Source: an uncultured Phocaeicola sp.
GTDB lineage: Bacteria > Bacteroidota > Bacteroidia > Bacteroidales > Bacteroidaceae
Reading direction: 5' to 3'
NCBI GenBank assembly: GCA_944320605.1
Contig: CALUIE010000005.1
Span: 1 to 62,879 of the forward strand
DNA: 62,879 nucleotides
The notes under the pieces were generated by a model. That model was given only the letters and a program-made list of their open reading frames with translations, had not been told where the DNA came from and did not search any database. A program made the position numbers and the translations under genes. Shown here piece by piece: positions 51,740 to 60,171 of this stretch; the stretch's first letter is position 1; each line of letters begins with the position of its first letter.

Positions 51740-52672
51740 TTACATTATCCCTTTCTTTATAAGGAATCTTATAACCCTGGCCTTAATTGAAAGTCTTGTT
51801 TTATATGGAATATATTTGATGTTTTCCTTTATTTTTTCGTATTTTTCTTTTTCTTCTATAGTTGAGACTCTTCTTCTTACTCTATTTATTTTTCTAAGTA
51901 ATGATTCTGCCGATTTTGCAGCTACAACAGGCTTTTCTTCATCTGTAAACATTCCCGACTCCATTATGAATTTTAATCTTTTTGAGTCTGCTTCAGCGAA
52001 GTCGTGATTACGTTTGAAGGTTTTTGCGAGACATATTCCGCCTCTGTACTGTAGATAGTTGTAATATGATTTGTGTATATATGCACATGCTGATGAATTT
52101 GCAGCAAATAAGAAAGTGGACGCTCTGTCTTCAAAATGTTTATTTTCAGGAAATGGATTCTTCTCTACTAACCTCTTTCTTATCAGCATTATGCAGGCAC
52201 TTTGAGGGATAACATCCATAAAATTAAGTTTTGTCATTTCCTTAGGTGTTACAATGTTTATTTTACCGTTTTCACAATATAGATATTTCTTTCGTCCAGT
52301 ATTATATATTTTAACATAGTTGCATGTAACTAAATCCAGATTATTTTCATTGGCAGTATCATATAATGTTTTATACATATCAGCTTTGATAGTATCGTCA
52401 CTGTCAATAAAGCCTACATAATCTGCTGATGCAATTTTAACACCTTCATTTCTGGCTGTTGAAAGATCTCCTTTATCTAAATGGATGACTTTTATTCTTT
52501 CATCAGATAGTGCAATCTTATGGCATAATTCCAGTGAATTGTCTGTAGAGGCATTTTCTACAAGAATTATTTCTATTTCCTTGAGGTCTTGTCTCTGAAT
52601 TGAAGCAATGCATTCTTCTAAATATTCTGAAGTATTGTGTACTGGTACAATAACGCTAACTTTATAATTCAT
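51740..52672 (-). CDS. GT2-family glycosyltransferase
   Basis: A 310-residue inverting GT-A glycosyltransferase. The start at 52672 (MNYKVSVIVPVHNTSEYLEE) gives the expected nucleotide-binding beginning; the frame runs back seven codons. VSVIVPVHN, VENASTDNSLELC, GFIDSDDTIKADMY (DSD metal motif near residue 89) and the AGDLSTARNEGV-like DLSTARNEGV are conserved. The basic helical C-terminus (residues 250-310) may touch the membrane. Together with the GT4 gene this is a small minus-strand glycan pair, 116 bases apart. Confidence 0.9.
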   Translation of the reverse strand: MNYKVSVIVPVHNTSEYLEECIASIQRQDLKEIEIILVENASTDNSLELCHKIALSDERIKVIHLDKGDLSTARNEGVKIASADYVGFIDSDDTIKADMYKTLYDTANENNLDLVTCNYVKIYNTGRKKYLYCENGKINIVTPKEMTKLNFMDVIPQSACIMLIRKRLVEKNPFPENKHFEDRASTFLFAANSSACAYIHKSYYNYLQYRGGICLAKTFKRNHDFAEADSKRLKFIMESGMFTDEEKPVVAAKSAESLLRKINRVRRRVSTIEEKEKYEKIKENIKYIPYKTRLSIKARVIRFLIKKGIM

Positions 52673-53065
52673 CGGTCTAAAATTTTGTAACACTTATAGA
52701 TTGAATATCTCAATAGTAATAAACTGTTTGTAAATTTGTTATATCCGGAAATAAACTTAACTTAGTACTGTAATTAAATAAATTTCCAATAATATGACAA
52801 AAATATAAATAAAAAACGAAAGCTCACTCAAAGATTGGAATATTTCCAATAATGAATGATATTATCTTTGGTATTTATTAGTAATATTAGTCTTTAAAAT
52901 AACATTGAATAGACAAGATAAGTCTGTATATTATAATAATAAATGGATTATGATGATAAATTTTTGTATATGGTCTTATATTTTAAATATAGAATAAGGA
53001 AAAATATAGAATTTATCCTATTTTTGTAGGATAGTTCTAATGTAAGAAAAAGCAATATAAATATT
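52673..53065. other. 393-base intergenic region between divergent GT2 and acyltransferase genes
   Basis: Very AT-rich, without a credible gene in either strand. Apart from a -7 element near its right end it holds a direct repeat of TTTCCAATAAT (about 52783 and 52843), the second joined to ATTGGAA to give the perfect palindrome ATTGGAATATTTCCAAT at 52834-52850, which could be an operator. Confidence 0.55.
53019..53026 (+). promoter_or_regulatory. -7 promoter element for the acyltransferase-Stealth genes
   Basis: TATTTTTG fits TAnnTTTG and lies 39 bases before the acyltransferase ATG. A -33 element is not clear in the AT-rich sequence upstream. Confidence 0.5.
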
Positions 53066-53935
53066 ATGATGTATCATCTGCTTTTATTTTTTATCAGGGT
53101 ATTATCTTATATACCTTTCAGTATATTATATATATTATCCGACTTTTTGTTTTTTCTGGTATATTACATATTCCGGTACAGAAGACGTATAGTGCGTAAA
53201 AACCTGACTGAATCTTTTACGGATAAGAATCATAAGGAGATAATAATTATAGAGAAACGTTTCTACCATTTTTTTGTTGATATGATGTTGGAAAGTATAA
53301 AATTGGCATCTATGTCGAAAGATGAAATGAAACGGCGTATGGTATTTAAGAATTCAGATGAAGTTAATGCCGTTCTGCGTGATGGAAAGTCAATTGGTCT
53401 CTATCTCGGACATTATGCCAATTGGGAATGGTGCTCTTCCATCCCTTTGCATTTGGAAGATGATGTAATTGGTGCGCAGATATATCATAAATTGAAAAAT
53501 GAAAATATGGATAGGATAATGCTGCGTATCCGTGAAAGAATGGGAGCGCATTGTGTTGATATGCGTAAAACAGCACGCTATGTCACTGAATTGATTACTG
53601 AGCATAAGAATTGCTTTATAGGTTTTATTGCTGACCAATCGCCACGTTGGAAGGATTCACGTCATTTTATTCCTTTCTTGAATCATAATGTACCGGTATT
53701 GACCGGAACAGAAAAAATAATAAAACATTATGGGTTTGAGGCCTTTTTCCTTAAGGTAAGAAGACTTAAAAGAGGATATTACGAGGCAGAGTTTATACGT
53801 ATGCACGATAATCCGCAATCATTACCGGATTTTGAATTGACATCCATTTATTTTGATATGTTGGAACAAATGATTAAGGAAAATCCTGAATTTTATTTGT
53901 GGACTCATAATCGTTTTAAGTACGCAAAAGAGTGA
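53066..53935 (+). CDS. Lipid A biosynthesis acyltransferase (LpxL/HtrB family)
   Basis: A 289-residue inner-membrane acyltransferase that adds a secondary acyl chain to lipid A. The N-terminal helix (residues 3-35, LLLFFIRVLSYIPFSILYIL) anchors it. The catalytic motif is GHYANWEW near residues 115-122 (HX4E), followed by FIGFIADQSPR near 191-201 (substrate motif) and PVLTGTEKIIKHYG near 218. It starts at ATG 53066 or 53069, one behind the other. Bacteroides lipid A is mostly penta-acylated, so one such enzyme is expected per genome or a few. The Stealth gene follows after 51 bases. Confidence 0.93.
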   Translation: MMYHLLLFFIRVLSYIPFSILYILSDFLFFLVYYIFRYRRRIVRKNLTESFTDKNHKEIIIIEKRFYHFFVDMMLESIKLASMSKDEMKRRMVFKNSDEVNAVLRDGKSIGLYLGHYANWEWCSSIPLHLEDDVIGAQIYHKLKNENMDRIMLRIRERMGAHCVDMRKTARYVTELITEHKNCFIGFIADQSPRWKDSRHFIPFLNHNVPVLTGTEKIIKHYGFEAFFLKVRRLKRGYYEAEFIRMHDNPQSLPDFELTSIYFDMLEQMIKENPEFYLWTHNRFKYAKE

Positions 53936-53986
53936 TATATAATATTTTGTAGGAAAGTAACAATCTAATTATAAGACCTAATAACA

Positions 53987-54979
53987 ATGGATATAGATTT
54001 TGTAGTTACGTGGGTTGATATGAATGACCCGAAGTGGCAGGAGGATTTTAGAAAATATTCCGGCAGGAAAGAAAATACGAAGAATGGTGTGTCAGAGGCT
54101 CGTTTTCGTGATTATGGTTTCTTGAAATATTGGTTTCGTGGAGTTGAAAAGTTTGCTCCGTGGGTACGAAAAATACATTTTGTTACGTGTGGACAGAAAC
54201 CTGAATGGCTTGACGAGAGTAATCCTAAAATAAATTTGGTAAGCCATAAGGATTATATTCCGGAAGAATTTTTGCCTACATATAATTCTGTTGTTATAGA
54301 AAGATATATACATAGAATACCAGATTTGGCAGATCATTTCGTCTATTTTAATGATGATTTCTATATCATAAACTATGTGGGTATAGAACGTTTTTTCAAG
54401 AATGGTTTGCCATGCGATATTGCTGTATTTAAGTATCATCCATCATGGTCGCAATGGTACAAAAGAATAAAGAATAATCTTAGAATAATAAACCGGCACT
54501 TTGATAAAAAGGAGGTTATAGCTCGTGATTATGATAAGTGGTTTAACAAAAGTTATGGTTCCAAGGCTCGTTGGAATTATATTTTAAGACCGTATGGCAA
54601 GTTTATAACTTTGCGCACGCCACATAATGCCCAGCCATATTTAAAGAGTACTTTTGAAGAAGTTTGGTCTGTTGCAGGAAAGGAATTGACGGAAACTTCT
54701 GTCAATAGGTTTCGTGCTTTAAATGATTATACACCTGAATTGTTCCGTACTTGGCAAATTTGTAAAGGCAATTTTGAACCTTACAATACGTATCAGGATA
54801 CTAAAATGTTCCCATTGATGATTAGATCGAAACAAGCCGTAAAAGCAATATACAACCAGTCATACAAGCTGATATGTTTGAATGATAATATACATATCAG
54901 CAATTATGAACAGGTAATGGGCAATATCAAAGATGCTTTTGAAAGTATTTTGCCGGAAAAATCAAGTTTTGAGTTATAG
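53987..54979 (+). CDS. Stealth-family sugar phosphotransferase
   Basis: A 330-residue cytoplasmic protein of the Stealth family, related to the GlcNAc-1-phosphotransferase of lysosomal enzymes and to capsule phosphotransferases that transfer sugar-1-phosphate to a growing polymer. CR1 is DIDFVVTWVDMNDPKW (residues 2-17), CR2 holds VYFNDDFYIIN near 118-128, with the likely catalytic Asp pair in NDDF, and CR3/CR4 are recognisable downstream (FRALNDYTPELFRTW near 245). It lies directly after the lipid A acyltransferase gene, which suggests phospho-sugar decoration of a surface polymer or LPS. Confidence 0.9.
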   Translation: MDIDFVVTWVDMNDPKWQEDFRKYSGRKENTKNGVSEARFRDYGFLKYWFRGVEKFAPWVRKIHFVTCGQKPEWLDESNPKINLVSHKDYIPEEFLPTYNSVVIERYIHRIPDLADHFVYFNDDFYIINYVGIERFFKNGLPCDIAVFKYHPSWSQWYKRIKNNLRIINRHFDKKEVIARDYDKWFNKSYGSKARWNYILRPYGKFITLRTPHNAQPYLKSTFEEVWSVAGKELTETSVNRFRALNDYTPELFRTWQICKGNFEPYNTYQDTKMFPLMIRSKQAVKAIYNQSYKLICLNDNIHISNYEQVMGNIKDAFESILPEKSSFEL

Positions 54980-55031
54980 GTTAATGACATAAATTTTAAA
55001 GTTGGGATGATATGGTTAATAATATTCTTGT

Positions 55032-55817
55032 TTAATAACCAATTTTTTTCTTTATAATAGGAAATTCTTGTAGAATGGCTGTTAAAGCGGCAGCGTTTCT
55101 ATCAATACCGGATTTAAAATTTGTAGTCTTCAATGATAGGCTCTTAGGCTTATTTAGGCTTTGGGGCTTATTATGACCGAAAGGTATAGGTATAACAGGT
55201 CTGTCGTTAGCAACTGCTGCTGCCCAAAACCATATATCGTCTGTTGTTGGTGCTATTTTGGTAAATAAATTAACATCAAGCATTTCAGCCTTCAATGAAT
55301 GTGGAGGGTATAATACTCCACCAACTCCGGTTTGTATATTTCTGAAATTAGAGTGTATCTTCTTGAATAAGAAGTTATACCATCTGTACTTTTTCCATTT
55401 GCGATATGGTTTTCCTGGTTTCATAAGTTTTACTCTATGAGCTAATATCGCGTTAGGATACTGTATGTGAAGGTGCAATAAATCTCGTAGCATATTTTTA
55501 TTATATGTCACGTCATCATCTACTGTTATTATTATGGCGTCGGGGAAATCTGCTAATGCAGGAATCAGTTTTCTATATGAACGTATGTCTTTGTCGTAAT
55601 TTCTAATTTCAAACTTGGGGTTGTTTTGTGAAAGATTAAGCAACTCTTGCGGTATTCCTTTTTCTCCAAACTGTGAGAAAGTAAGATATAATATTACTTT
55701 GTTTGGAAGAACAGAACCGTTTAGAATTGATTCTATAGCTTTTTGTGCATATGATATTGCTGCCGGAAATGAAGTCATAGATACTATGACCTGTTGATTT
55801 GGTATATTATGATTCAT
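55032..55817 (-). CDS. Glycosyltransferase with DDD motif
   Basis: A 261-residue cytoplasmic GT-A-like enzyme. It begins VIVSMTSFPAAISYAQKAIESILNG (conserved VSMTSFPARI-type opening of a common Bacteroidales family), and carries IIITVDDDVTYNKNML near 98-113, with the metal-binding DDD. The middle has an IQTGVGGVLYPPHSL stretch and APTTDDIWFWAAAVAND, where the Asp in TTDDIWFW could act as base. The sugar is not identifiable. It stands convergent with the Stealth gene and is preceded by its own -7 element. Confidence 0.82.
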   Translation of the reverse strand: MNHNIPNQQVIVSMTSFPAAISYAQKAIESILNGSVLPNKVILYLTFSQFGEKGIPQELLNLSQNNPKFEIRNYDKDIRSYRKLIPALADFPDAIIITVDDDVTYNKNMLRDLLHLHIQYPNAILAHRVKLMKPGKPYRKWKKYRWYNFLFKKIHSNFRNIQTGVGGVLYPPHSLKAEMLDVNLFTKIAPTTDDIWFWAAAVANDRPVIPIPFGHNKPQSLNKPKSLSLKTTNFKSGIDRNAAALTAILQEFPIIKKKIGY

Positions 55818-55858
55818 ATTTCAGAATTTATCGTTTGTTTTCCATCTTATGTTTATGG

Positions 55859-55866
55859 CAAAGATA
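55859..55866 (-). promoter_or_regulatory. -7 promoter element for the DDD-motif glycosyltransferase gene
   Basis: The minus strand reads TATCTTTG, matching TAnnTTTG, 42 bases before the start at 55817. No -33 element at normal spacing. Confidence 0.4.
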
Positions 55867-55917
55867 GGTATGTTTCAAATAAATAAAATACACAGTGTAT
55901 CTTTTATGACACGTATT

Positions 55918-57510
55918 TTATGGTATTCTCACCAAAAAATATTTACCATCAAGTATCTCAACCTGTTCTTTGTCGTCGATATATGGTTTTATATTTTCCT
56001 CTTCCTTATATCTTCCGTCTAGAATCAGAAGGCTGTTATTGACGTTCTTCAGTGAGTCAGTTTCATGACGTGAGTAAACGGTAAGTCTGTCAGGAAAATA
56101 TACATCCATGTTTTGGGCTCTCCATACTCCCAACGTTGTAACTCCAGAAACATTCCATTCCTTTTCTTTTTCCCGGGCTTTACGGCATAATTCGCCATAT
56201 CCTATTTGCGGATTGAATTTAGGCATGGCAAAACCAGCTAAAAAGGCAGTTATAAGGAAACCTGAACAGAATGTTACGATAGTCATTCTGATGTCTTTGT
56301 TTTTCCATGCTATAATTATTGATGCAATTCCTGTTACTGTAAGTAGGATAGAGCATACCATGAGCAGTGGGGATGTAATTTCAGGCATAAATATTGTCGC
56401 AATTATATAAGCTGGCAGTGCCAATAGAATTATAAATCCCGGAAAACTTGCGGCAAAGGCTTGCCATTTGTTCCATTGTATTTTTTCCATACACATCAGA
56501 CAGAGATAAGTCATAAATGGGAAAATAGGAACCAGATATATTGCCAGTTTGCTTCCGAAACAGGAAAGCATTATGAAGGTTGACAATATTTCTATGACAA
56601 ACAGTTTTTGCAAATCGCTTTTGAACATCCTGTTTTTCATGCCCCATATTATGTTTCCTACATAAAGGAATGTCCATGGTGCTACTCCATAACTCAGGTA
56701 TATGATGTAGAAATAGAAAGGATGTTTGTGTACTGATACTTTTACGGAACGGCTTACAGTCTGTCCTACAGTAAGATTATAGAGATATTCGCTTCCTGCT
56801 TCCACCCATACCATCACGAACCATAAAGCGATACCTCCGATTACTATGCTCCATACCTTCCAGTTCCAATAGCGGAAGAATGTTTTCCCTTCCTTTTTTG
56901 TGATAAGGAAAACCAGAGAAGTCATCAATGGTATCAAAACTCCCATGAAGGCTTTGGAATAAAAACCTAAAAGTATATATATGCCGAAAAGTATCTGATG
57001 GCGTTTGAAACTTCCTTTTCCGGTGTACATACGATAGAACTCTCTTAAAGCAAGTATGATAAACCATACCATAAGCATATCCATACGCAGTACCATAGCC
57101 GTACCTACAAAATATCCTGTAGTTATAAGCAGGAGAGGTGCTATATTCCTATATTCTTTACCAAGTTCATTGTTACACCATTTATCCATGGTGTACATAC
57201 ATCCCAAGGCAGGAATTATTGAGAACATCATAAGCAGCCATATATGATATTCGCCTGTTATCATCTTGCTTATCATAAGCAGCCAGAAATAAAATGGCGG
57301 TTTGTCACTGTATGGTTCACCGTTGTTTGTCAGCATGAACCAGTGCCCGTTTCTGATTGCTTCGTCTGCAATGCTTATGTATCTCAGTTCGTTAGCCGGA
57401 GTAAAATCGCGTAAAGCACTTATAGGTATCAGACAGATGAAAATAAACAACATCCATTTCAGAAGACTGATGCTGTCTATCTTCTCCGTAATATTTTTGA
57501 CATTGTACAT
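55918..57510 (-). CDS. ArnT-like membrane glycosyltransferase (GT83/PMT family)
   Basis: A 530-residue integral membrane enzyme that would transfer a sugar from a polyprenyl-phosphate donor to lipid A or another lipid-linked glycan on the periplasmic face. It has about 12 membrane helices (for example KWMLFIFICLIPISAL and the stretches near 260-420). The first periplasmic loop has DFTPANELRYISIADEAI (acidic Glu-Leu-Arg motif, where PMT enzymes keep an Asp/Glu) and GEPYSDKPPFYFWLLM, the ArnT DKPP-like signature. The C-terminal soluble part is short. It follows the LABN gene by two bases and the Dpm1-like gene before that. Confidence 0.9.
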   Translation of the reverse strand: MYNVKNITEKIDSISLLKWMLFIFICLIPISALRDFTPANELRYISIADEAIRNGHWFMLTNNGEPYSDKPPFYFWLLMISKMITGEYHIWLLMMFSIIPALGCMYTMDKWCNNELGKEYRNIAPLLLITTGYFVGTAMVLRMDMLMVWFIILALREFYRMYTGKGSFKRHQILFGIYILLGFYSKAFMGVLIPLMTSLVFLITKKEGKTFFRYWNWKVWSIVIGGIALWFVMVWVEAGSEYLYNLTVGQTVSRSVKVSVHKHPFYFYIIYLSYGVAPWTFLYVGNIIWGMKNRMFKSDLQKLFVIEILSTFIMLSCFGSKLAIYLVPIFPFMTYLCLMCMEKIQWNKWQAFAASFPGFIILLALPAYIIATIFMPEITSPLLMVCSILLTVTGIASIIIAWKNKDIRMTIVTFCSGFLITAFLAGFAMPKFNPQIGYGELCRKAREKEKEWNVSGVTTLGVWRAQNMDVYFPDRLTVYSRHETDSLKNVNNSLLILDGRYKEEENIKPYIDDKEQVEILDGKYFLVRIP

Positions 57511-57512
57511 CT

Positions 57513-58151
57513 TTATTGGTTTTCTAAGTTTACAGATTTGTTTTTTCTTACTCCCAGGATTATATTCCTTATATATGCTATAAATCCCACAGACTGTCCT
57601 AAAATGAGTACAGGGTCAAGGCGGAAAATACCATAGCTTACTATAATACTGCTGCCAATGAGACTTATAATCCAGAATCCTATAGGCAGTTTCGACTCAT
57701 GTTTGTGGTATGAGTATATCAGCTGATATATAAATCTCAGGGTGAATATAACCTGTCCTGCCGAGCCGAATACGAGTAGCCATATTGGAATATCCTCGTT
57801 TCTGAAGAATTGGCTTATAAACTGTTCTGGCGATTCCAGAAGGAAAGCACAAGCCACTACAGGTGTTATGAAGAGTATTATTCTCAATATGATATTTATG
57901 TTTCTCCATATCCCTTTGGCATTCAGATTCCAGATATAAATATAATAGGAAATGATTTGTCCAAGTATTATCGAGAAATCATCCCTGCACCATCCGTATA
58001 TAAACAAAAGATATGATCCGGCAATACTAAGTACCCAGAAGATAGAAGGGGATACAATTTCTTTGGCTTTTTCCGACAATATCCATTGTACAAGAATTCT
58101 TGCCGAAAAAAATATCTGTGCCAAAAAACCTATTATATATACAATTGTCAT
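57513..58151 (-). CDS. Lipid-A-disaccharide synthase N-terminal (LABN) domain membrane protein
   Basis: A 212-residue membrane protein of two LABN-like halves with about six helices. The halves share the pattern IGFLAQIFFSARILVQWILSEK (first, 8-29) and GSAGQVIFTLRFIYQLIYSYHKHES (second, about 127-151), each ending with a Trp/Ser-rich helix (FWVLSIAGSYLL, FWIISLIGSSII). Such proteins accompany Dpm1-like and ArnT-like genes and are thought to help move or present the lipid-linked sugar. The stop is two bases before the ArnT-like start. Function is inferred from this context. Confidence 0.85.
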   Translation of the reverse strand: MTIVYIIGFLAQIFFSARILVQWILSEKAKEIVSPSIFWVLSIAGSYLLFIYGWCRDDFSIILGQIISYYIYIWNLNAKGIWRNINIILRIILFITPVVACAFLLESPEQFISQFFRNEDIPIWLLVFGSAGQVIFTLRFIYQLIYSYHKHESKLPIGFWIISLIGSSIIVSYGIFRLDPVLILGQSVGFIAYIRNIILGVRKNKSVNLENQ

Positions 58152-58165
58152 TAGGAACGGTTCGG

Positions 58166-58927
58166 TTAGATGTTGTTTTCTTTAATATGATAGTTTATGT
58201 ATCTGTGTTTCATCCATCTGTATGCGAAACAGTCTTTAAATGGGGATATGAGTCTGTTCCATAGGTTGAATTTGGATTTTCCTGCAACTCTTGGAAAGTG
58301 TCTTACGGGAATTTCCTTAAAGCATCCTCCATCCTGAAGCAAAATAAGTGCAGGGAGAAATCTGTGCATTCCTGTGAAGAAAGGAATACGCTTTGCGTAG
58401 TCTGTATGGAGAATCTTTAGCGGACAGCCTGTGTCTGTGGCACCGTCGTGTGTCATCATTCGTCGGAAGCTGTTTGCTATCTTGGATTGCAGACGTTTGA
58501 AACTAGAATCCTTTCTGTTTGCACGGATACCCATTACCAGTTTGAAGTCATTGATATATTCAAGCAGCAGGTTGAAATCGTCCGGAGCAGTCTGCAAATC
58601 GGCATCAATATATCCTACATATTTTGACTGTGCTGTGTCAAAGCCTGCTTTTATTGCTGCGCTAAGTCCTGCATTCTTTAGAAAACTGATATAGAAGAAG
58701 TCATTGTGTCTGTTGCAGATATCCTGTATTCCTGCCAGACTGTTATCTTTTGAACCATCGTTTACGAATAGGATACATGCCGGACACTTGGCAATGGCTG
58801 TAAATGCCGACAGCTTTTCTTCCAGCATTTTCATGTTTTCCTCTTCGTTATATACAGGAACTATGACTGTCAGGTCATAATCTGCTGTTTTGTTGATAGC
58901 AAGTAACTCTTGCGCAAATTCTTTCAT
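58166..58927 (-). CDS. Dpm1/ArnC-like polyprenyl-phosphate glycosyltransferase
   Basis: A 253-residue GT2 enzyme that puts a nucleotide-activated sugar on undecaprenyl phosphate at the cytoplasmic face, supplying the ArnT-like enzyme. Conserved parts are TVIVPVYNEEENMKMLEEKL (21-40), LFVNDGSKDNSLAGI (49-63), YVGYIDADLQTAPDDF (103-118, with the DAD metal site) and ATDTGCPLKILHTDYAKRIPFF (162-183). It lacks the C-terminal membrane helices of ArnC-type enzymes. It leads the Dpm1-LABN-ArnT run and has a -7 element upstream. Confidence 0.92.
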   Translation of the reverse strand: MKEFAQELLAINKTADYDLTVIVPVYNEEENMKMLEEKLSAFTAIAKCPACILFVNDGSKDNSLAGIQDICNRHNDFFYISFLKNAGLSAAIKAGFDTAQSKYVGYIDADLQTAPDDFNLLLEYINDFKLVMGIRANRKDSSFKRLQSKIANSFRRMMTHDGATDTGCPLKILHTDYAKRIPFFTGMHRFLPALILLQDGGCFKEIPVRHFPRVAGKSKFNLWNRLISPFKDCFAYRWMKHRYINYHIKENNI

Positions 58928-58953
58928 AATGTTGTTTGATTAGTGATTTTGCA

Positions 58954-58961
58954 AAGTTATC
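58954..58961 (-). promoter_or_regulatory. -7 promoter element for the Dpm1-LABN-ArnT run
   Basis: The minus strand reads TAACTTTG, a TAnnTTTG match 26 bases before the Dpm1-like start. It lies in the gap after the epimerase gene. Confidence 0.5.
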
Positions 58962-58988
58962 CAAAACTTTCAGAAAACGATTATCTTT

Positions 58989-60029
58989 TTATTCTTTTAA
59001 AGGGTTGTTCTCTGATTTATACCATTCAATAAATTTTGTGATACCTTCATGAAGACTGATTTGCGGCTTGTATCCGGTTTCATTTTCTAGTTTTGTAGTG
59101 TCTGCGTATGTCTGGAATACGTCTCCTGGCTGCATCGGAAGATATTCCTTGATAGCCTCTTTCCCCAAAGCCTTCTCCATCTCTTTTATGAAATCCATTA
59201 GTTTGACCGGTTCCGAACAACCTATGTTGTATATCTTGTATGCTACACCGTTTTCGCATTCTTCTGCTTTGGGCGTTTTATTTATTACCCGTATCGTACC
59301 CTCTACAATATCGTCAATGTATGTAAAGTCTCTGCTTAGATTGCCGTTATTGAATATTTTTATAGGCTCGTTTCTGGATATGGCTTTTGCAAAAAGCATG
59401 GGAGCCATGTCCGGACGTCCCCACGGACCATAAACAGTGAAGTATCTTAATCCTGTAACTGCAAAACCATATAGCTTGCTGTAGGCGTGTGCCATAAGTT
59501 CATTTGATTTTTTGCTGGCAGCATAAAGACTTACCGGACTGTCCACCTTGTCTTCCTCCGAATAAGGCGTTTTTGAGTTTAGTCCGTAAACTGAGCTTGA
59601 TGAGGCAAAAATTAGATGTTTCACACCATAGTTTCTACACGCTTCAAGTATATTAAGGAATCCTACTATATTGCTGTTAAGATAAGAGTATGGATTGGTT
59701 ATCGAGTATCTTACACCGGCCTGTGCTGCAAGATTCATAACCTTGTCGAATTTCTCCTTTTCAAACAGTTTGTCTATTGAATCCTTGTCGTCTATTGACA
59801 TCTTTATGAACGAGCAATTATCGAAAATAGTACTTTGCACTTTTTCATTATAGATGTAAGAATCGTTTGGTACTACTATTCCACACTCTTTTAACCTTGC
59901 ATATTTAAGACGAACGTCGTAGTAATCATTAATTTCGTCAACGCCTACTACTGTATCACCTTTTTTTGCCAATTGGTACATTAATCTGGATCCAATGAAA
60001 CCTGCTGCACCTGTAATCAAGATTTTCAT
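58989..60029 (-). CDS. NAD-dependent nucleotide-sugar epimerase (UDP-glucuronate 4-epimerase type)
   Basis: A 346-residue short-chain dehydrogenase/reductase that epimerises a nucleotide sugar in the cytoplasm. It begins ITGAAGFIGSRL (NAD loop, GxxGxxG), has the catalytic SSSVYG and SLYAASKKSNELMAHAYS (YxxxK near 168-172), and RYFTVYGPWGRPDMA near 196-210, which resembles the UDP-glucuronate 4-epimerase signature. The chief product would be UDP-galacturonate, for LPS or capsule. It lies in the same direction as, and 61 bases before, the Dpm1-like gene, which could then charge the uronic acid. Substrate is inferred. Confidence 0.88.
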   Translation of the reverse strand: MKILITGAAGFIGSRLMYQLAKKGDTVVGVDEINDYYDVRLKYARLKECGIVVPNDSYIYNEKVQSTIFDNCSFIKMSIDDKDSIDKLFEKEKFDKVMNLAAQAGVRYSITNPYSYLNSNIVGFLNILEACRNYGVKHLIFASSSSVYGLNSKTPYSEEDKVDSPVSLYAASKKSNELMAHAYSKLYGFAVTGLRYFTVYGPWGRPDMAPMLFAKAISRNEPIKIFNNGNLSRDFTYIDDIVEGTIRVINKTPKAEECENGVAYKIYNIGCSEPVKLMDFIKEMEKALGKEAIKEYLPMQPGDVFQTYADTTKLENETGYKPQISLHEGITKFIEWYKSENNPLKE

Positions 60030-60115
60030 AATTGCTTTGTTTTTAGATGTGAATCCTTACTGATAGAATGATGATTGTATTCCAAATATAAAGCTCAAGG
60101 ATTGTCAATAATAAC

Positions 60116-60150
60116 AATTCCATTGGACTACAGAATAGACCAATGGAATT
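60116..60150 (-). terminator. Terminator after typA
   Basis: AATTCCATTGG (60116-60126) pairs perfectly over 11 bases with CCAATGGAATT (60140-60150). On the minus strand it follows the typA stop by 21 bases and is followed by GTTATTATTG, moderately T-rich. Confidence 0.65.
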
Positions 60151-60171
60151 TGTTTGTGTGTATATTGTTTA

